DNA from: Anaerococcus lactolyticus ATCC 51172
GTDB taxonomy: Bacteria; Bacillota; Clostridia; Tissierellales; Peptoniphilaceae
Length of the DNA: 64,000 bases
Assembly: GCF_000156575.1 (NCBI RefSeq)
Contig: NZ_GG666049.1
Coordinates: 53,241-117,240 of the forward strand
Direction: 5' to 3'
Shown here: positions 1 through 8,498 of the stretch, piece by piece
Layout: the number at the start of each line of letters is the position of its first letter
Numbering within the stretch: position 1 is the first letter of the stretch
The notes under the pieces: model-generated
The model's database searches: none
Told to the model about the DNA's origin: nothing
Seen by the model: the letters and a program-made list of their open reading frames with translations, nothing else
Made by a program: the position numbers and the translations under genes

Positions 1-767
1 TACTCTCGCTTTTTTGTGATGGGTGGCCAATCACCACCCCGGCATTGTAAGCTTATTATATCAAAAAGACCACATTTATTAAGTTTTTAAATTGTTCTAT
101 ATTATAAACCATAAGCCTCGTTAAAATATTTTATTAATTTAAAAAAAGAAATTACTTTTCCTATATTCTATCAAGTAAATGGGGACTTGTCTATTAGTAT
201 TAGCTTATTTTGCCTATTTTTGCTTAAATATGATATTAAAAACCCCGGCACATTGAACTGATCTCCAAATGTTAGATCTAAAAACTAGCTAAAGGAAATC
301 AGCTTTTTAATTGTAAAATTACGCTCATTTAGCTTCCACAAAACAAATGAAGAAGATAGAAAATACATAAAACTCCTATCCAAGAAATTTACGACTTGTT
401 CCAGAAATTTGCTAAAAAAAGTAAAGGTAGAGGTTATGAATAACAGAAGAAGACAAGGCAAAAACAGCCGACCCATACACAAACTTAGCAAAAGTAAATC
501 GAAAATCTTCACTATCCTATAGCATTTTAATAAATCCACCCACTATAAATTTTTAAGTTCCATTTTAATATATTAAAAACTTATTTTTTCTATAATTCTC
601 ATAAATGATATAATTGTATTATCAATCGATATTAAAAATAATCATTATTTAGTGTATATTTTATATTATACAAACTGAAATTATTTTTCTAAGATTAATT
701 ATTCTATAAATATTTATACATACATAAATATAAAATAATTATTAAAATTTAGTAATTGGAGGTAAAA
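1..767. other. AT-rich stretch with no supported gene
   Basis: I see no gene here. The window opens with a short GC-rich hairpin-like sequence (about 20-41, TGATGGGTGG pairing partly with CCACCCC) and then very AT-rich DNA up to the ribosome binding site of the restriction gene. One short minus-strand reading frame (285-539) has no RBS of note and a low-complexity Leu/Phe/Ser translation, so it is not called. The last 150 bases are almost pure A/T and presumably hold the promoter of the following gene. Confidence 0.6.
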
Positions 768-2402
768 ATGAAAAAAGAACATATAACTGGAGATAATTCT
801 CATGGATTTTCTAATGAAAAGGAATTGGTGAACGCATTAAATGAAAAGACATTAAAAAACCTAAATACACATTTAAAAAGATTCATACAACAAATTTGCG
901 AAGATTACAGTATATCTAATAATAATATGACAATTAAAGCATATATAGCAACCAGACAAGTCGACCCATATACAAATAAAAAAATCAATGTTAAGCCAGA
1001 TTTCTATATTGAAATAGGAAATCAACAATTTGGTATAAGTACCAAAATGGGATCAGGAAATAGTGTACATCAAGAAAGTGTAGATTCATTTATAAGCTGG
1101 ATAAGGAACAACAAAAATATTATTATTGCTGATGAATCTATTTATAATTGCTTAAAATTATTGATATGGGGCGACGGAACCTTAAATGGTAGCGCCCCAG
1201 TAATTAAAGATTCTTATGGTTTTGTTATCGGTCGTTATTCTACTAGAGAATTTAAAAATTTATATCCGAAAGAGCATAAAATTATTCAAAATTTCTTAAA
1301 CATTAATGCAAAAGAAATAATAAAAAGAGCATTATTTCTTGGCAAAACTAATAATGAGGTCAATTACATTTACCATGGAACCTCAATAAATGGTATATGG
1401 ATTTCTCAAAAAGATATACTTGATTATAATCTAAATTATTGTTTAAATAGCAACACCTTTAATGTTGGTAGAATGTCTTTACAAATATACAATGCCGATA
1501 AAAAAGGAACAGAATCTGGAGCGAGCAAACGTGGAAACATCCAATTTAAATACGGAACCTTAGAAGAAGATATTCAAACCCTAATGTTATCAAAAACATC
1601 AAATATAGGCACCTATGAAGGTAATTTAGAAGAATTTAATTTTTCAAAAATGATGAACAAGAATAAAAATCACAAGTTCTGGAGTTTTATAAATACTAAG
1701 CTTAATTTAAAAAAATACGGAAACTACTATATCATTAAAGTTGAGGGGCATAAGTATTCTAGAAACGCTAAGAAAAAAGTAATGTGCAAATCTGACAATT
1801 ACATTATAGAAACTAAAAACCCTTTAAATAAGGATTTTATGCTAAAAAACGAATACCAATTAACAGAATCTGATTTAGCAAATATTTCTAATTACAAAAT
1901 TATACCAAATTCAGGAATTTCTGTAAAACAAGTTAATTCTAAAAAATATACACTTACAAAACTAACAGTACCTAATTTTATTTCCGCATTCAAAGACTAT
2001 CTTGAAAATACAAGCTATTTATGCGCCACAATGATTTTTTATTGTACAGAAAATAAGGTCAATGAAAATTCTAGTATTGCAAAGAATCTGAACATAGATG
2101 AAATTAAATTTATAGAATTTGCAAAATCTAAATTTAATATAACAGTAAGGAGCTTATTAGATTATGAGTCATTAAAAATTTTAAAAAAATCCACAAAAGA
2201 ATTGCTTGAGAAAACTATTGAAAATAACAAAAAATTAAAACAAGCCTTATTCACAGGTAAGGGATGGTTTGATGATCCTTATTTTATAAATTTTATTTAT
2301 AGAAATGGATCATTAACCGACGAATACTATCCTCCATACAAAATTGATAATGGATCCGGACGAAGTAAGGGGAAATATACAATAATAATCAAACCAATTT
2401 AA
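768..2402 (+). CDS. putative type II restriction endonuclease
   Basis: The 544-residue product is not a family I can name, but its place opposite two cytosine-5 methyltransferase genes makes it the likely cutting enzyme of a restriction-modification system. Residues about 75-110 carry a PD-(D/E)xK-like stretch: K-P-D-F-Y-I, then G-I-S-T-K followed by M-G-S-G-N-S-V-H-Q-E, which fits a nuclease active site. The start is the ATG at 768, preceded by GGAGG at 758-762; a TTG 12 bases upstream in frame overlaps that RBS and is not used. The gene is convergent with the methyltransferases and ends 29 bases from the first of them. Base composition is very AT-rich, like the rest of 1-6.6 kb, suggesting acquisition. 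Nuclease function is inferred from motif and context. Confidence 0.65.
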   Translation: MKKEHITGDNSHGFSNEKELVNALNEKTLKNLNTHLKRFIQQICEDYSISNNNMTIKAYIATRQVDPYTNKKINVKPDFYIEIGNQQFGISTKMGSGNSVHQESVDSFISWIRNNKNIIIADESIYNCLKLLIWGDGTLNGSAPVIKDSYGFVIGRYSTREFKNLYPKEHKIIQNFLNINAKEIIKRALFLGKTNNEVNYIYHGTSINGIWISQKDILDYNLNYCLNSNTFNVGRMSLQIYNADKKGTESGASKRGNIQFKYGTLEEDIQTLMLSKTSNIGTYEGNLEEFNFSKMMNKNKNHKFWSFINTKLNLKKYGNYYIIKVEGHKYSRNAKKKVMCKSDNYIIETKNPLNKDFMLKNEYQLTESDLANISNYKIIPNSGISVKQVNSKKYTLTKLTVPNFISAFKDYLENTSYLCATMIFYCTENKVNENSSIAKNLNIDEIKFIEFAKSKFNITVRSLLDYESLKILKKSTKELLEKTIENNKKLKQALFTGKGWFDDPYFINFIYRNGSLTDEYYPPYKIDNGSGRSKGKYTIIIKPI

Positions 2403-2407
2403 AACAA

Positions 2408-2433
2408 AGGAGCACACATTACACTGTGCTCCT
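2408..2433. terminator. bidirectional hairpin between convergent genes
   Basis: AGGAGCACA (2408-2416) pairs perfectly with TGTGCTCCT (2425-2433). It lies between the convergent restriction and methyltransferase stop codons. On the minus strand it is followed by TTTGTTTT; on the plus strand only by a weak AATTT run. It probably terminates both transcripts. Confidence 0.6.
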
Positions 2434-3388
2434 AATTTATTAATTTCAAAAGTCGTCCCCCTATACTCTCAACAATAGGTACCACAACACTATTTCCTAT
2501 TTGCTTATAACTTTGACTATAATTAGGTTTTATTTTAAATGTATCTGGAAATCCCATTAATTTCAAACACTCTTCAGTAGTAAGTTTTCTATTTAAATCA
2601 ACAATTACAGGTACATTATTTCCACCCGTGCCCATTTTTGCAGTTAAACAAGGAGATATACCACTAGAACTAAAGGATACTTTGGATGACCTTATGTTAT
2701 TAGCTATAATTGGCTCTTCGTCAATAAAAGTTAATTGATTCTTTTCAAGATATAAACCTATATGTTTTTCTATATTATTACGAGCTATTTGTGATATTTG
2801 ATAATCTTCCTTATATTCGCAATCAATTACATCCTTTAAAGTATATCTAAGCTCACATATACCAGGAAATACATCATCTAAGTTTAATTCTTTGTGATTT
2901 TTATCTACTCCAACGCAATACCATCTATTCCTATTTTGTGGTATTCCATAATTTTTAGCATTTAATAATTTCCAAACAACTTTATAATCCAATTCATTAA
3001 GTATATTTATAATAGTGCCTAATGTATTTCCATTATCATGACTAACTAAACCTGCAACATTTTCTAATATAAAAGCCTTTGGTCTTTTGGCTTTTAATAT
3101 ACGTGCAACTTCAAAAAATAATGTTCCTCTTGCATCTTCAAATCCCATCCTTTTGCCTGCAATTGAAAATGGCTGACAGGGAAATCCAGCACAAAGGATA
3201 TCGTGATTAGGAATGGTCTCGGCATCTACCTTAATTATGTCACCTGCAGGATATTCTCCAAAATTATCATTGTAAGTTTCTCTAGCATAAACATCTATAT
3301 CGCTAGAAAATACACATTTACATCCTAAATTTTCGAATGCTATCCTAAATCCCCCTATGCCACAAAATAAATCTATAAATTTATACAT
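2432..3388 (-). CDS. DNA (cytosine-5-)-methyltransferase, second gene of pair
   Basis: A 318-residue C5-cytosine methyltransferase. It transfers methyl from S-adenosylmethionine to cytosine within the recognition site of the neighbouring restriction enzyme. The canonical motifs are present in order: motif I DLFCGIGGF (6-14), motif IV PCQ (70-72, catalytic Cys71) followed by PFSIAGKR, motif VI ENV (109-111), motif VIII Q-N-R-N-R near 151, and motif X G-N-S-V-V-V-P near the C terminus. It starts one base after the stop of the methyltransferase at 3390-4466, so the two are co-transcribed and translationally coupled. Length is normal for a M.HaeIII-like enzyme. The two methyltransferases are clearly related but diverge in the target-recognition region. 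Confidence 0.93.
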   Translation of the reverse strand: MYKFIDLFCGIGGFRIAFENLGCKCVFSSDIDVYARETYNDNFGEYPAGDIIKVDAETIPNHDILCAGFPCQPFSIAGKRMGFEDARGTLFFEVARILKAKRPKAFILENVAGLVSHDNGNTLGTIINILNELDYKVVWKLLNAKNYGIPQNRNRWYCVGVDKNHKELNLDDVFPGICELRYTLKDVIDCEYKEDYQISQIARNNIEKHIGLYLEKNQLTFIDEEPIIANNIRSSKVSFSSSGISPCLTAKMGTGGNNVPVIVDLNRKLTTEECLKLMGFPDTFKIKPNYSQSYKQIGNSVVVPIVESIGGRLLKLIN

Positions 3389-3389
3389 C

Positions 3390-4466
3390 TTACATATACT
3401 CCTCTATTAGCTTTTCTACTATTCCTGCTATCACAGGAGGACTAACAGCATTACCTGATTGCTTATACATTTGAGTATCACTTATACCAGATTTTCTAAT
3501 ATTTTTTATAAATTTTTTATCAAAACCTTGTATAGAAAAATTTTCATCAGGCGTCATTTTTCTTATTTTATATTCTCCATCTTTCATGACCATTATTTTA
3601 GCTGAATCAGACCTTGCTAATATAGTGGGAGATATCCCTTTTATAGAGTAAACTCTCCTTTGTCTTTCTAAATCATTATGAATTTCCCTCGGAATATCTA
3701 ATATCTTAATAATTCTTTTTTCATTTTCTATACCATAATCAATATTATAATTATTGATATATTCATTTAATTTAGGATTGTCTAAATAATATTTTGTATC
3801 AACTGATTTATCTATTATATCTTCTATATAAATTTGCTTAGAATCAAATATTAATGAATTAAAAAAGTTAAAACCATTAAAATTCGATTTATTAAGTTTT
3901 TCTTTAAGCTTATTAACCTTAAAATTTCTTGAATCTGGCAGATACTTATCATTTTCAAAATTGTATATGCCACAAATATAAGTTCTTTCCCTATTTTGAG
4001 GGACACCTGATTCAACAGAATTAATAATTGTAAAATCTACAGTATAATTAAGATCATTTAAGATTTTTAACATTTGTTTAATTGTTCTGCTGCTATCATG
4101 GCTGATTAAATTCTTTACATTTTCTAATAGAAATAATTTTGGTTTTTTTTCATTAAGAATTCTTGCAACATCATAAAAAAGCGTTCCTCTTGTGTCCTCA
4201 AATCCTTTCCTTTTTCCAGCTATACTGAATGATTGACAAGGGAATCCAGCCAATAACAAATCATGATCTGGTATATTTTTCTCATTAATTTTAGTAATGT
4301 CGCCATATAAGTTATCTGTGTCAAAATTAGATGAATAGGACTTTTGAGCAAACCTATCTATTTCAGAAGCAAAAACTAAATCAAAGTCTATTTTAGCTAA
4401 CCTAAGACCTTCTTCAAAACCTCCCACTCCAGAAAACAAAGATGCAATTTTGATTTCTTTATTCAT
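3390..4466 (-). CDS. DNA (cytosine-5-)-methyltransferase, first gene of pair
   Basis: A 358-residue C5-cytosine methyltransferase. Motif I is SLFSGVGGF (9-17), motif IV PCQ (76-78, catalytic Cys77) followed by SFSIAGKRKGF, motif VI ENV (115-117), motif VIII Q-N-R-E-R, and motif X Q-S-G-N-A-V-S-P-P near the end. The region between motifs VIII and IX, which contains the target-recognition domain, is longer (about residues 170-300) than in the 318-residue neighbour, so the two probably do not recognise the same sequence or strand. Two C5 methyltransferases beside one restriction gene is the arrangement expected for an asymmetric recognition sequence, each enzyme protecting one strand; that is inference. 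It follows the AbrB-like gene by 14 bases and is presumably in its operon. Confidence 0.93.
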   Translation of the reverse strand: MNKEIKIASLFSGVGGFEEGLRLAKIDFDLVFASEIDRFAQKSYSSNFDTDNLYGDITKINEKNIPDHDLLLAGFPCQSFSIAGKRKGFEDTRGTLFYDVARILNEKKPKLFLLENVKNLISHDSSRTIKQMLKILNDLNYTVDFTIINSVESGVPQNRERTYICGIYNFENDKYLPDSRNFKVNKLKEKLNKSNFNGFNFFNSLIFDSKQIYIEDIIDKSVDTKYYLDNPKLNEYINNYNIDYGIENEKRIIKILDIPREIHNDLERQRRVYSIKGISPTILARSDSAKIMVMKDGEYKIRKMTPDENFSIQGFDKKFIKNIRKSGISDTQMYKQSGNAVSPPVIAGIVEKLIEEYM

Positions 4467-4480
4467 AAATTTTATACCTA

Positions 4481-4666
4481 TTAATTTTTGTTACAATCAA
4501 CTTTTTTTAATATCAATTGTAAATTTTTTACATCACAATATATCTTAAATTCCGTAATACCTTCTTTTACTTGTAAATTCTCCACAATGTTTTTAGGTAA
4601 TCTTATTCTCATATCCTTTTGCAGTACATATGTGTCTAGATAAATTAAATTACTATCGCATTTCAT
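4481..4666 (-). CDS. small AbrB/MazE-fold DNA-binding protein heading the methyltransferase operon
   Basis: A 61-residue protein whose middle reads L-Q-K-D-M-R-I-R-L-P-K-N-I-V-E-N-L-Q-V-K, the typical swapped-hairpin signature of SpoVT/AbrB domains, ending with a β-strand-like I-L-K-K. It is the first gene of the operon with the two methyltransferases, 14 bases upstream of them. In this position a small DNA-binding protein would be expected to control expression of the modification genes, as C proteins do in other systems, although C proteins are normally helix-turn-helix proteins. An antitoxin-like role is possible, but no toxin gene is adjacent. An RBS (TAGGAG) precedes the ATG at 4666, and an inverted repeat lies just upstream. 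Confidence 0.6.
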   Translation of the reverse strand: MKCDSNLIYLDTYVLQKDMRIRLPKNIVENLQVKEGITEFKIYCDVKNLQLILKKVDCNKN

Positions 4667-4680
4667 ATTAGTCGCTCCTA

Positions 4681-4701
4681 AATACTATTTTTAGTATTAT
4701 A
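4681..4701 (-). promoter_or_regulatory. -10 box overlapped by an inverted repeat, upstream of AbrB-like gene
   Basis: AATACTA-TTTT-TAGTATT (4681-4698) is a perfect 7-bp inverted repeat. On the minus strand a TATAAT (4696-4701) runs into it, about 30 bases before the ATG at 4666. A repeat overlapping the -10 and leader of an operon headed by a small AbrB-like protein looks like an autoregulatory operator. I could not assign a good -35. Confidence 0.4.
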
Positions 4702-4974
4702 TTAGTGTATTTATAGTTTAATTTTAGGATTTATTTAGTACCATTATATTGTTGTTATACTAATTTTCAACAATAACTGATAAAATAAAAATTTCAAAGA
4801 TGAAAAATCCTATAAAAAATCTAACTCGCATGTTAATAAACTATTAAATGTAATTTTTGGAACAATCGCATATCCTGACATTATTATTTATGGGTTTTGT
4901 AGCTACAACTAAGATTTACTGGTAGGAAAATTAAATCTTGTGGTTAACATACATTAATTATGCCAACTTTTAGG

Positions 4975-5040
4975 AATTCCCTAATAGTTCAACTCTTAAG
5001 AATTACTTAATAGTTCAGTTATTAAGAAATACTTAATAAG
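4975..5040. repeat. 26-bp imperfect tandem repeat, 2.5 copies
   Basis: Unit 1 at 4975-5000, unit 2 at 5001-5026 and a half unit at 5027-5040. Each contains (C/A)CTTAATAG-like and (C/A)TTAAG blocks; units 1 and 2 agree at most positions. It ends exactly where the structured region upstream of the IS110 transposase begins, so it may mark the left boundary of that element or its insertion target. Confidence 0.5.
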
Positions 5041-5319
5041 TGGATGGGCTCCTTTGTCCATTCTGGTCCTGAGTTTATGAGGTCCCTTGTATCATATAAC
5101 CATAGTCATTCTATGGAAAAAACAATGGAATACTATACATTAAACATAGTGTTGTGGAATGTGTATGAGGTCCCTATAGCTTTGACTATTGCGACGAGAC
5201 TACAACCACATAACTATGTTTTTTTGTTAATTAGTTAGATATCGCTAGACGATTTATTGTACAAGGATACGAGGCATAACTTATGTGGACGCACAACAAT
5301 AATTTTTAAGGAGTTTTCT
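5041..5319 (+). ncRNA. candidate IS110 bridge RNA region upstream of the transposase
   Basis: IS110-group elements carry a long 5' non-coding end that encodes a bridge RNA with two guide loops, one matching the target and one the donor ends. These 279 bases are the equivalent stretch. Visible structure: a hairpin CCATAG-TCATT-CTATGG (5100-5116) and a near-identical 15-mer occurring twice (5073-5087 and 5161-5175, 14 of 15 bases, sharing TATGAGGTCCCT), one on either side of that hairpin. Two loops sharing a core is what a bispecific guide RNA would show. The true ends and pairing are not determined. A 64-codon frame (5044-5238) runs through it but is probably fortuitous. Confidence 0.5.
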
Positions 5320-6489
5320 ATGATCTATTTGGGTATTGATGTTTCTAAGTTTAAGCATAACTGCTATCTTGCTGATGAGAATAACTTTGATAAGGGGGGT
5401 CATTTTGAAATTAAGAATTCTAAAGATGGTTTTGAGTATTTGCTGAGAAAACTTTCTGATTTTGATAAGGATAAAATTAGAATAGGATTAGAGTCCACCG
5501 GTCACTATCATCTTAATCTTTCAAGATTTCTACTAGATTTGAATTTTAACATTCATTTCTTTAACCCTTATCAAACTAGTCTTTACAGAAAGGCTGATAG
5601 TTTTAGAAATACAAAAACCGATAAGGTTGATGCTTTCTTCATTGCAAAGCTTCTAAGAGCTACTGACTCTAATCCTACTCATAATGAATTGTATCATAAT
5701 TACGAACTTAAGTCACTAACTAGATACAAATCTTCTTTAAAAAATGACAGGATTAAGCTTAAAAATGCTATTGTTGGATACATAGATTTAATATTTCCTG
5801 AATTAGCTAAAGTCTGTAAGGATGTATTCTGTAAATACACCTTAGAAGTATTAAAAGAACATCCATCAGCAGATAAGATAGCTAAGGCTAACCTCACTAG
5901 AATAACTAACCTAATTAAAAAGGCTTCTAATGGCAATAATTCTAAGGAGAGAGCCATAGAAATTAGGGAGGCTGCAAGGAAGTCTATAGGTATTAATTCA
6001 CCTGCTGTATCTTTTAGATTAGTTCAAGATATCAAGGCCTTAGAATTTCTAATAGAACAAATTGATGAAGTTAATGAGCAAATCAAACTACTTTTGAATG
6101 AAATGGATAATCCAATAATGACTATGCCTGGCGTAGGTATTGAGATAGGACCTAGTCTAATAGCTGAGATAGAAAACATAGATAATTTTGTGAGCCCAAG
6201 CAAACTCTTAGCCTATGCAGGACTTGATCCATCAATTAACCAATCAGGAACAATGAATTCATCCTACAGTAGTATGAGTAAAAGAGGAAGTTCATATTTA
6301 AGGGATGCTCTATTCCTAGCAGCCTTTCTCATATGCCAAAATGATGAAACGTTTAGACTCTATTACGAGAAAAAGAAAAGCGAAGGCAAACATCATTATG
6401 TAGCCTTAACCCATGTGGCTAGGAAATTGACCAGAGTAATATTTCATCTTCTAAAGACTAATCAAAAATTTATAAGTCAAAAAAATTAA
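5320..6489 (+). CDS. IS110-family transposase/recombinase
   Basis: A 389-residue IS110 recombinase. The N-terminal RuvC-like DEDD domain shows L-G-I-D-V-S-K at the start (first Asp), G-L-E-S-T-G-H-Y near residue 60, and T-D-K-V-D-A near residue 100 with the last two Asp. The C-terminal Tnp20 domain carries P-G-V-G followed by A-Y-A-G-L-D-P and S-K-R-G-S-S-Y-L-R, which contains the catalytic serine region. The protein is full length and all motifs are intact, so the element may be active. The ATG at 5320 has AAGGAG at 5308-5313; an in-frame upstream codon at 5257 would extend into the structured RNA region and is not chosen. Confidence 0.92.
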   Translation: MIYLGIDVSKFKHNCYLADENNFDKGGHFEIKNSKDGFEYLLRKLSDFDKDKIRIGLESTGHYHLNLSRFLLDLNFNIHFFNPYQTSLYRKADSFRNTKTDKVDAFFIAKLLRATDSNPTHNELYHNYELKSLTRYKSSLKNDRIKLKNAIVGYIDLIFPELAKVCKDVFCKYTLEVLKEHPSADKIAKANLTRITNLIKKASNGNNSKERAIEIREAARKSIGINSPAVSFRLVQDIKALEFLIEQIDEVNEQIKLLLNEMDNPIMTMPGVGIEIGPSLIAEIENIDNFVSPSKLLAYAGLDPSINQSGTMNSSYSSMSKRGSSYLRDALFLAAFLICQNDETFRLYYEKKKSEGKHHYVALTHVARKLTRVIFHLLKTNQKFISQKN

Positions 6490-6559
6490 TGATTTAAAAA
6501 ATATTATACAATTTTTAAGCTGTCAAAAGTGATAGCTTATTTGTCATGCCCAAATTTCG

Positions 6560-6595
6560 TTATTCAACCTAACGGAAGTCTATTAGCGTTGAATA
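6560..6595. other. strong hairpin downstream of the IS110 transposase
   Basis: TTATTCAAC at the left pairs with GTTGAATAA at the right, with CTAA/TTAG extending the stem inside. There is no U-run, so it is not a normal terminator. It may be part of the right end of the IS110 element or a remnant of the target site. Confidence 0.4.
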
Positions 6596-6735
6596 ATTTA
6601 GGATTTTATTCAAATTATTATGTATTTTAATTTATTAATTTTTACTTGACTTCCGATAGTTAGTCTCGTCAGTCGCTTTACTCCTTCTGTCGGGACGGCG
6701 CTTGGGCTCTTTGGGTTTATTTGCCTTACTGGACC

Positions 6736-6758
6736 AAAAAAAGCCCCACTTTCGTGGA
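6736..6758 (-). terminator. intrinsic terminator of the tsa-S41 operon
   Basis: On the minus strand CCAC-GAAA-GTGG followed by GGC and seven T residues, eight bases past the stop of the S41 lipoprotein gene. It is a small hairpin but well placed. Confidence 0.6.
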
Positions 6759-6765
6759 ACTTTCT

Positions 6766-8163
6766 TTAATTTTCTATCATGTTTTCGATTGTTTCTATAG
6801 ATTGCCTATAGGAAGCACTTTCTATGTCCGGTTTGGTTGGGTCTTCTTCGTTGATTTCACCTGATGGGTCGTAGCCTAGGGTGTTAGTGTAGGTAAAGAC
6901 AAGCCCTGAGTTTGGTAGGACTGAATTTATTACCCCTAGAGTAATCCCATCGCCTCCGGTTTGAGTGCCGACTATGGTGGCAAATTCTGTATGTTTGATG
7001 AAGGATGCAAAGCCTTCCGCCGCTGAAAATACATTTTCATCTACCAAAAGAAATATTGGCCCTTCGTAGCCATTATCCCTCTTTGTTTCATCAGGATTTA
7101 TCGTGATTGTATCCTTGATATAGTAGGCAAAGTCCTTTAGATCTTCGGCGTGGTCGAGCCTTATGCCTGTTATGTCAACATTTGAAAGATTTTCCATGTT
7201 GAGGGTGTTATCTTGCAAAAGAAGCCTGGTTTTAGCTGAGTCTTTGAAAAACATATGGTTTATGACTTGCTTAGGATTTTTGGTTAATTTTGGCAAGAGG
7301 AAACTCTGCCAATATTCCATGTTTCCACCAACATTGTTTCTAATATCAATGACTAGCGCCTTATACATATGTTTATTTCTCAAAAATTCATCTAGAACCT
7401 TTTGGTCCTTTTCGTTATTCATATCACCCATCTGGGAAATTTTCAAAATCGCAAGGTCCCCATGGTCTTCAAGGCTAATATTTGCCTTGCTATCGCCCTT
7501 GGACTTTTTTTCCTGCTTTCTTTTGACACTTGCCGATGCACTTTGAGATTGAACACCTTCTAACCCGTACCTATTTCTCACTACCTGCCTATTTAGGTTT
7601 AAAAATTCATAGTAGATTGATGGTTGGTTCCAATTTTGAGAATAGTATTTCAAGGTCTGATCTACATATGCCGAGTCGGCGATTTTGGCGTGGTAGTTGT
7701 GCAAGTCTGCCATCACTTCATTGAGGACTTTTATAAATTCCCCGTCATTTTTGCAAGCTCTCACCTTTTTTAAGTAGGCATCGTGGTTTTTGAGAAAGTC
7801 CACTTCATATTTACGTTTGAGAACTCCAAAAAAAGGATAAGATTCCTTTAATTCCTTAAATAGGTATTCGAAGTCGCCAACCATCTCCGCATTTGTAAGT
7901 TTTTTTGGATTTTCAAAGCTTGCTAGCTGAAGGTGGGGTGGCTCTTTGAGGTCCTTATACCATTTTAAATATTCATCAACACTAAAATCGGTGATATTTT
8001 CTGGATAAAAAACCCCTGTATGAGTGTCCATAGTCTTGCCAGTATTTTCCTTGGCAAGTTTTTTTCTTTCAAGATAGGCCATTCTTCTTTTGACGCAAGA
8101 AGTTGAGATAAGCATAAGCGCAACAAAGAATGTAGCTAGTAAGTATTTCCTAAGCCTTCTCAT
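6766..8163 (-). CDS. S41-family peptidase lipoprotein
   Basis: A 465-residue secreted protein of the tail-specific protease (S41) family. Residues 1-23 form a signal peptide ending at Cys23 (S-T-S-C), a slightly unusual lipobox, suggesting a membrane-anchored lipoprotein. The C-terminal third carries the S41 core: L-V-I-D-I-R-N-N-V-G-G-N, then L-V-D-E-N-V-F-S-A-A-E-G-F-A, which contains the catalytic serine, then G-T-Q-T-G-G-D-G and a final K-P-D-I-E. No obvious PDZ domain is visible, as in the eukaryote-like or C-terminal-only S41 subgroup. It overlaps the preceding membrane-protein gene by 14 bases and closes the tsa operon. The substrate is unknown. Confidence 0.85.
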   Translation of the reverse strand: MRRLRKYLLATFFVALMLISTSCVKRRMAYLERKKLAKENTGKTMDTHTGVFYPENITDFSVDEYLKWYKDLKEPPHLQLASFENPKKLTNAEMVGDFEYLFKELKESYPFFGVLKRKYEVDFLKNHDAYLKKVRACKNDGEFIKVLNEVMADLHNYHAKIADSAYVDQTLKYYSQNWNQPSIYYEFLNLNRQVVRNRYGLEGVQSQSASASVKRKQEKKSKGDSKANISLEDHGDLAILKISQMGDMNNEKDQKVLDEFLRNKHMYKALVIDIRNNVGGNMEYWQSFLLPKLTKNPKQVINHMFFKDSAKTRLLLQDNTLNMENLSNVDITGIRLDHAEDLKDFAYYIKDTITINPDETKRDNGYEGPIFLLVDENVFSAAEGFASFIKHTEFATIVGTQTGGDGITLGVINSVLPNSGLVFTYTNTLGYDPSGEINEEDPTKPDIESASYRQSIETIENMIEN

Positions 8164-8497
8164 TGAAGTCTCTCCTCATTGCAAAGTCCCTCTTAAATAT
8201 GTCAAAGATAATGGCAATATTGCCCAAAGGATTGACTAGGGAATAGATTACTAAAAGCCCTGCCAAGACAAAGAGCCTTCTGTCCTCATAGCGTTTGATT
8301 ACTGTTGGTTTTTTCCTCACACTAATACTACTTATCCCAATAATGATGGCCAAAAATCCAAAGATTTTTTCGAGGATTTCCTTATAATAGAAGCCAAAAC
8401 CAATAATACCTATGCCAACCAAAATCCAAATAATGGATGAGGCGAGGTTGATTTTATTATATTTTTTTAAGTCTGTGATTTTTTTCCTTTTTCTCAT
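8150..8497 (-). CDS. small membrane protein of unknown function
   Basis: A 115-residue basic-ended protein with about three hydrophobic segments (residues 18-36, 42-58 and 74-97) separated by R-K-K-P and R-Y-E-D-R-R loops. I do not recognise a family. It begins one base after the tsaD stop and overlaps the S41 gene start by 14 bases, so all three are translationally coupled. Role unknown. Confidence 0.7.
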   Translation of the reverse strand: MRKRKKITDLKKYNKINLASSIIWILVGIGIIGFGFYYKEILEKIFGFLAIIIGISSISVRKKPTVIKRYEDRRLFVLAGLLVIYSLVNPLGNIAIIFDIFKRDFAMRRDFNEKA

Positions 8498-8498
8498 A

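Larger units (their letters stand above)
5041..6600 (+). mobile_element. IS110-family insertion sequence, boundaries approximate
   Basis: One intact transposase gene with a long structured 5' non-coding flank and a short 3' flank, the layout of the IS110 (rather than IS1111) group. Such elements lack terminal inverted repeats and make little or no target duplication, so I cannot fix the ends from one copy. The left limit is placed after the 26-bp tandem repeat and the right limit after the hairpin at 6560-6595; both are guesses. It sits next to the restriction-modification genes in the AT-rich block. Confidence 0.65.

Noticed and set aside
285-539. 84-codon minus-strand reading frame in the AT-rich left end
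   Set aside because: No RBS, low-complexity Leu/Phe/Ser composition and no family match; chance frame.
756-767. TTG start extending the restriction gene by four codons
   Set aside because: It overlaps the GGAGG that serves the ATG at 768.
4975-5040. possible CRISPR-like repeats
   Set aside because: Units are directly adjacent without spacers, only 2.5 copies and imperfect; no cas genes.
5044-5238. 64-codon frame upstream of the IS110 transposase
   Set aside because: Lies entirely within the structured non-coding end where a bridge RNA is expected; no RBS and no recognisable domain.
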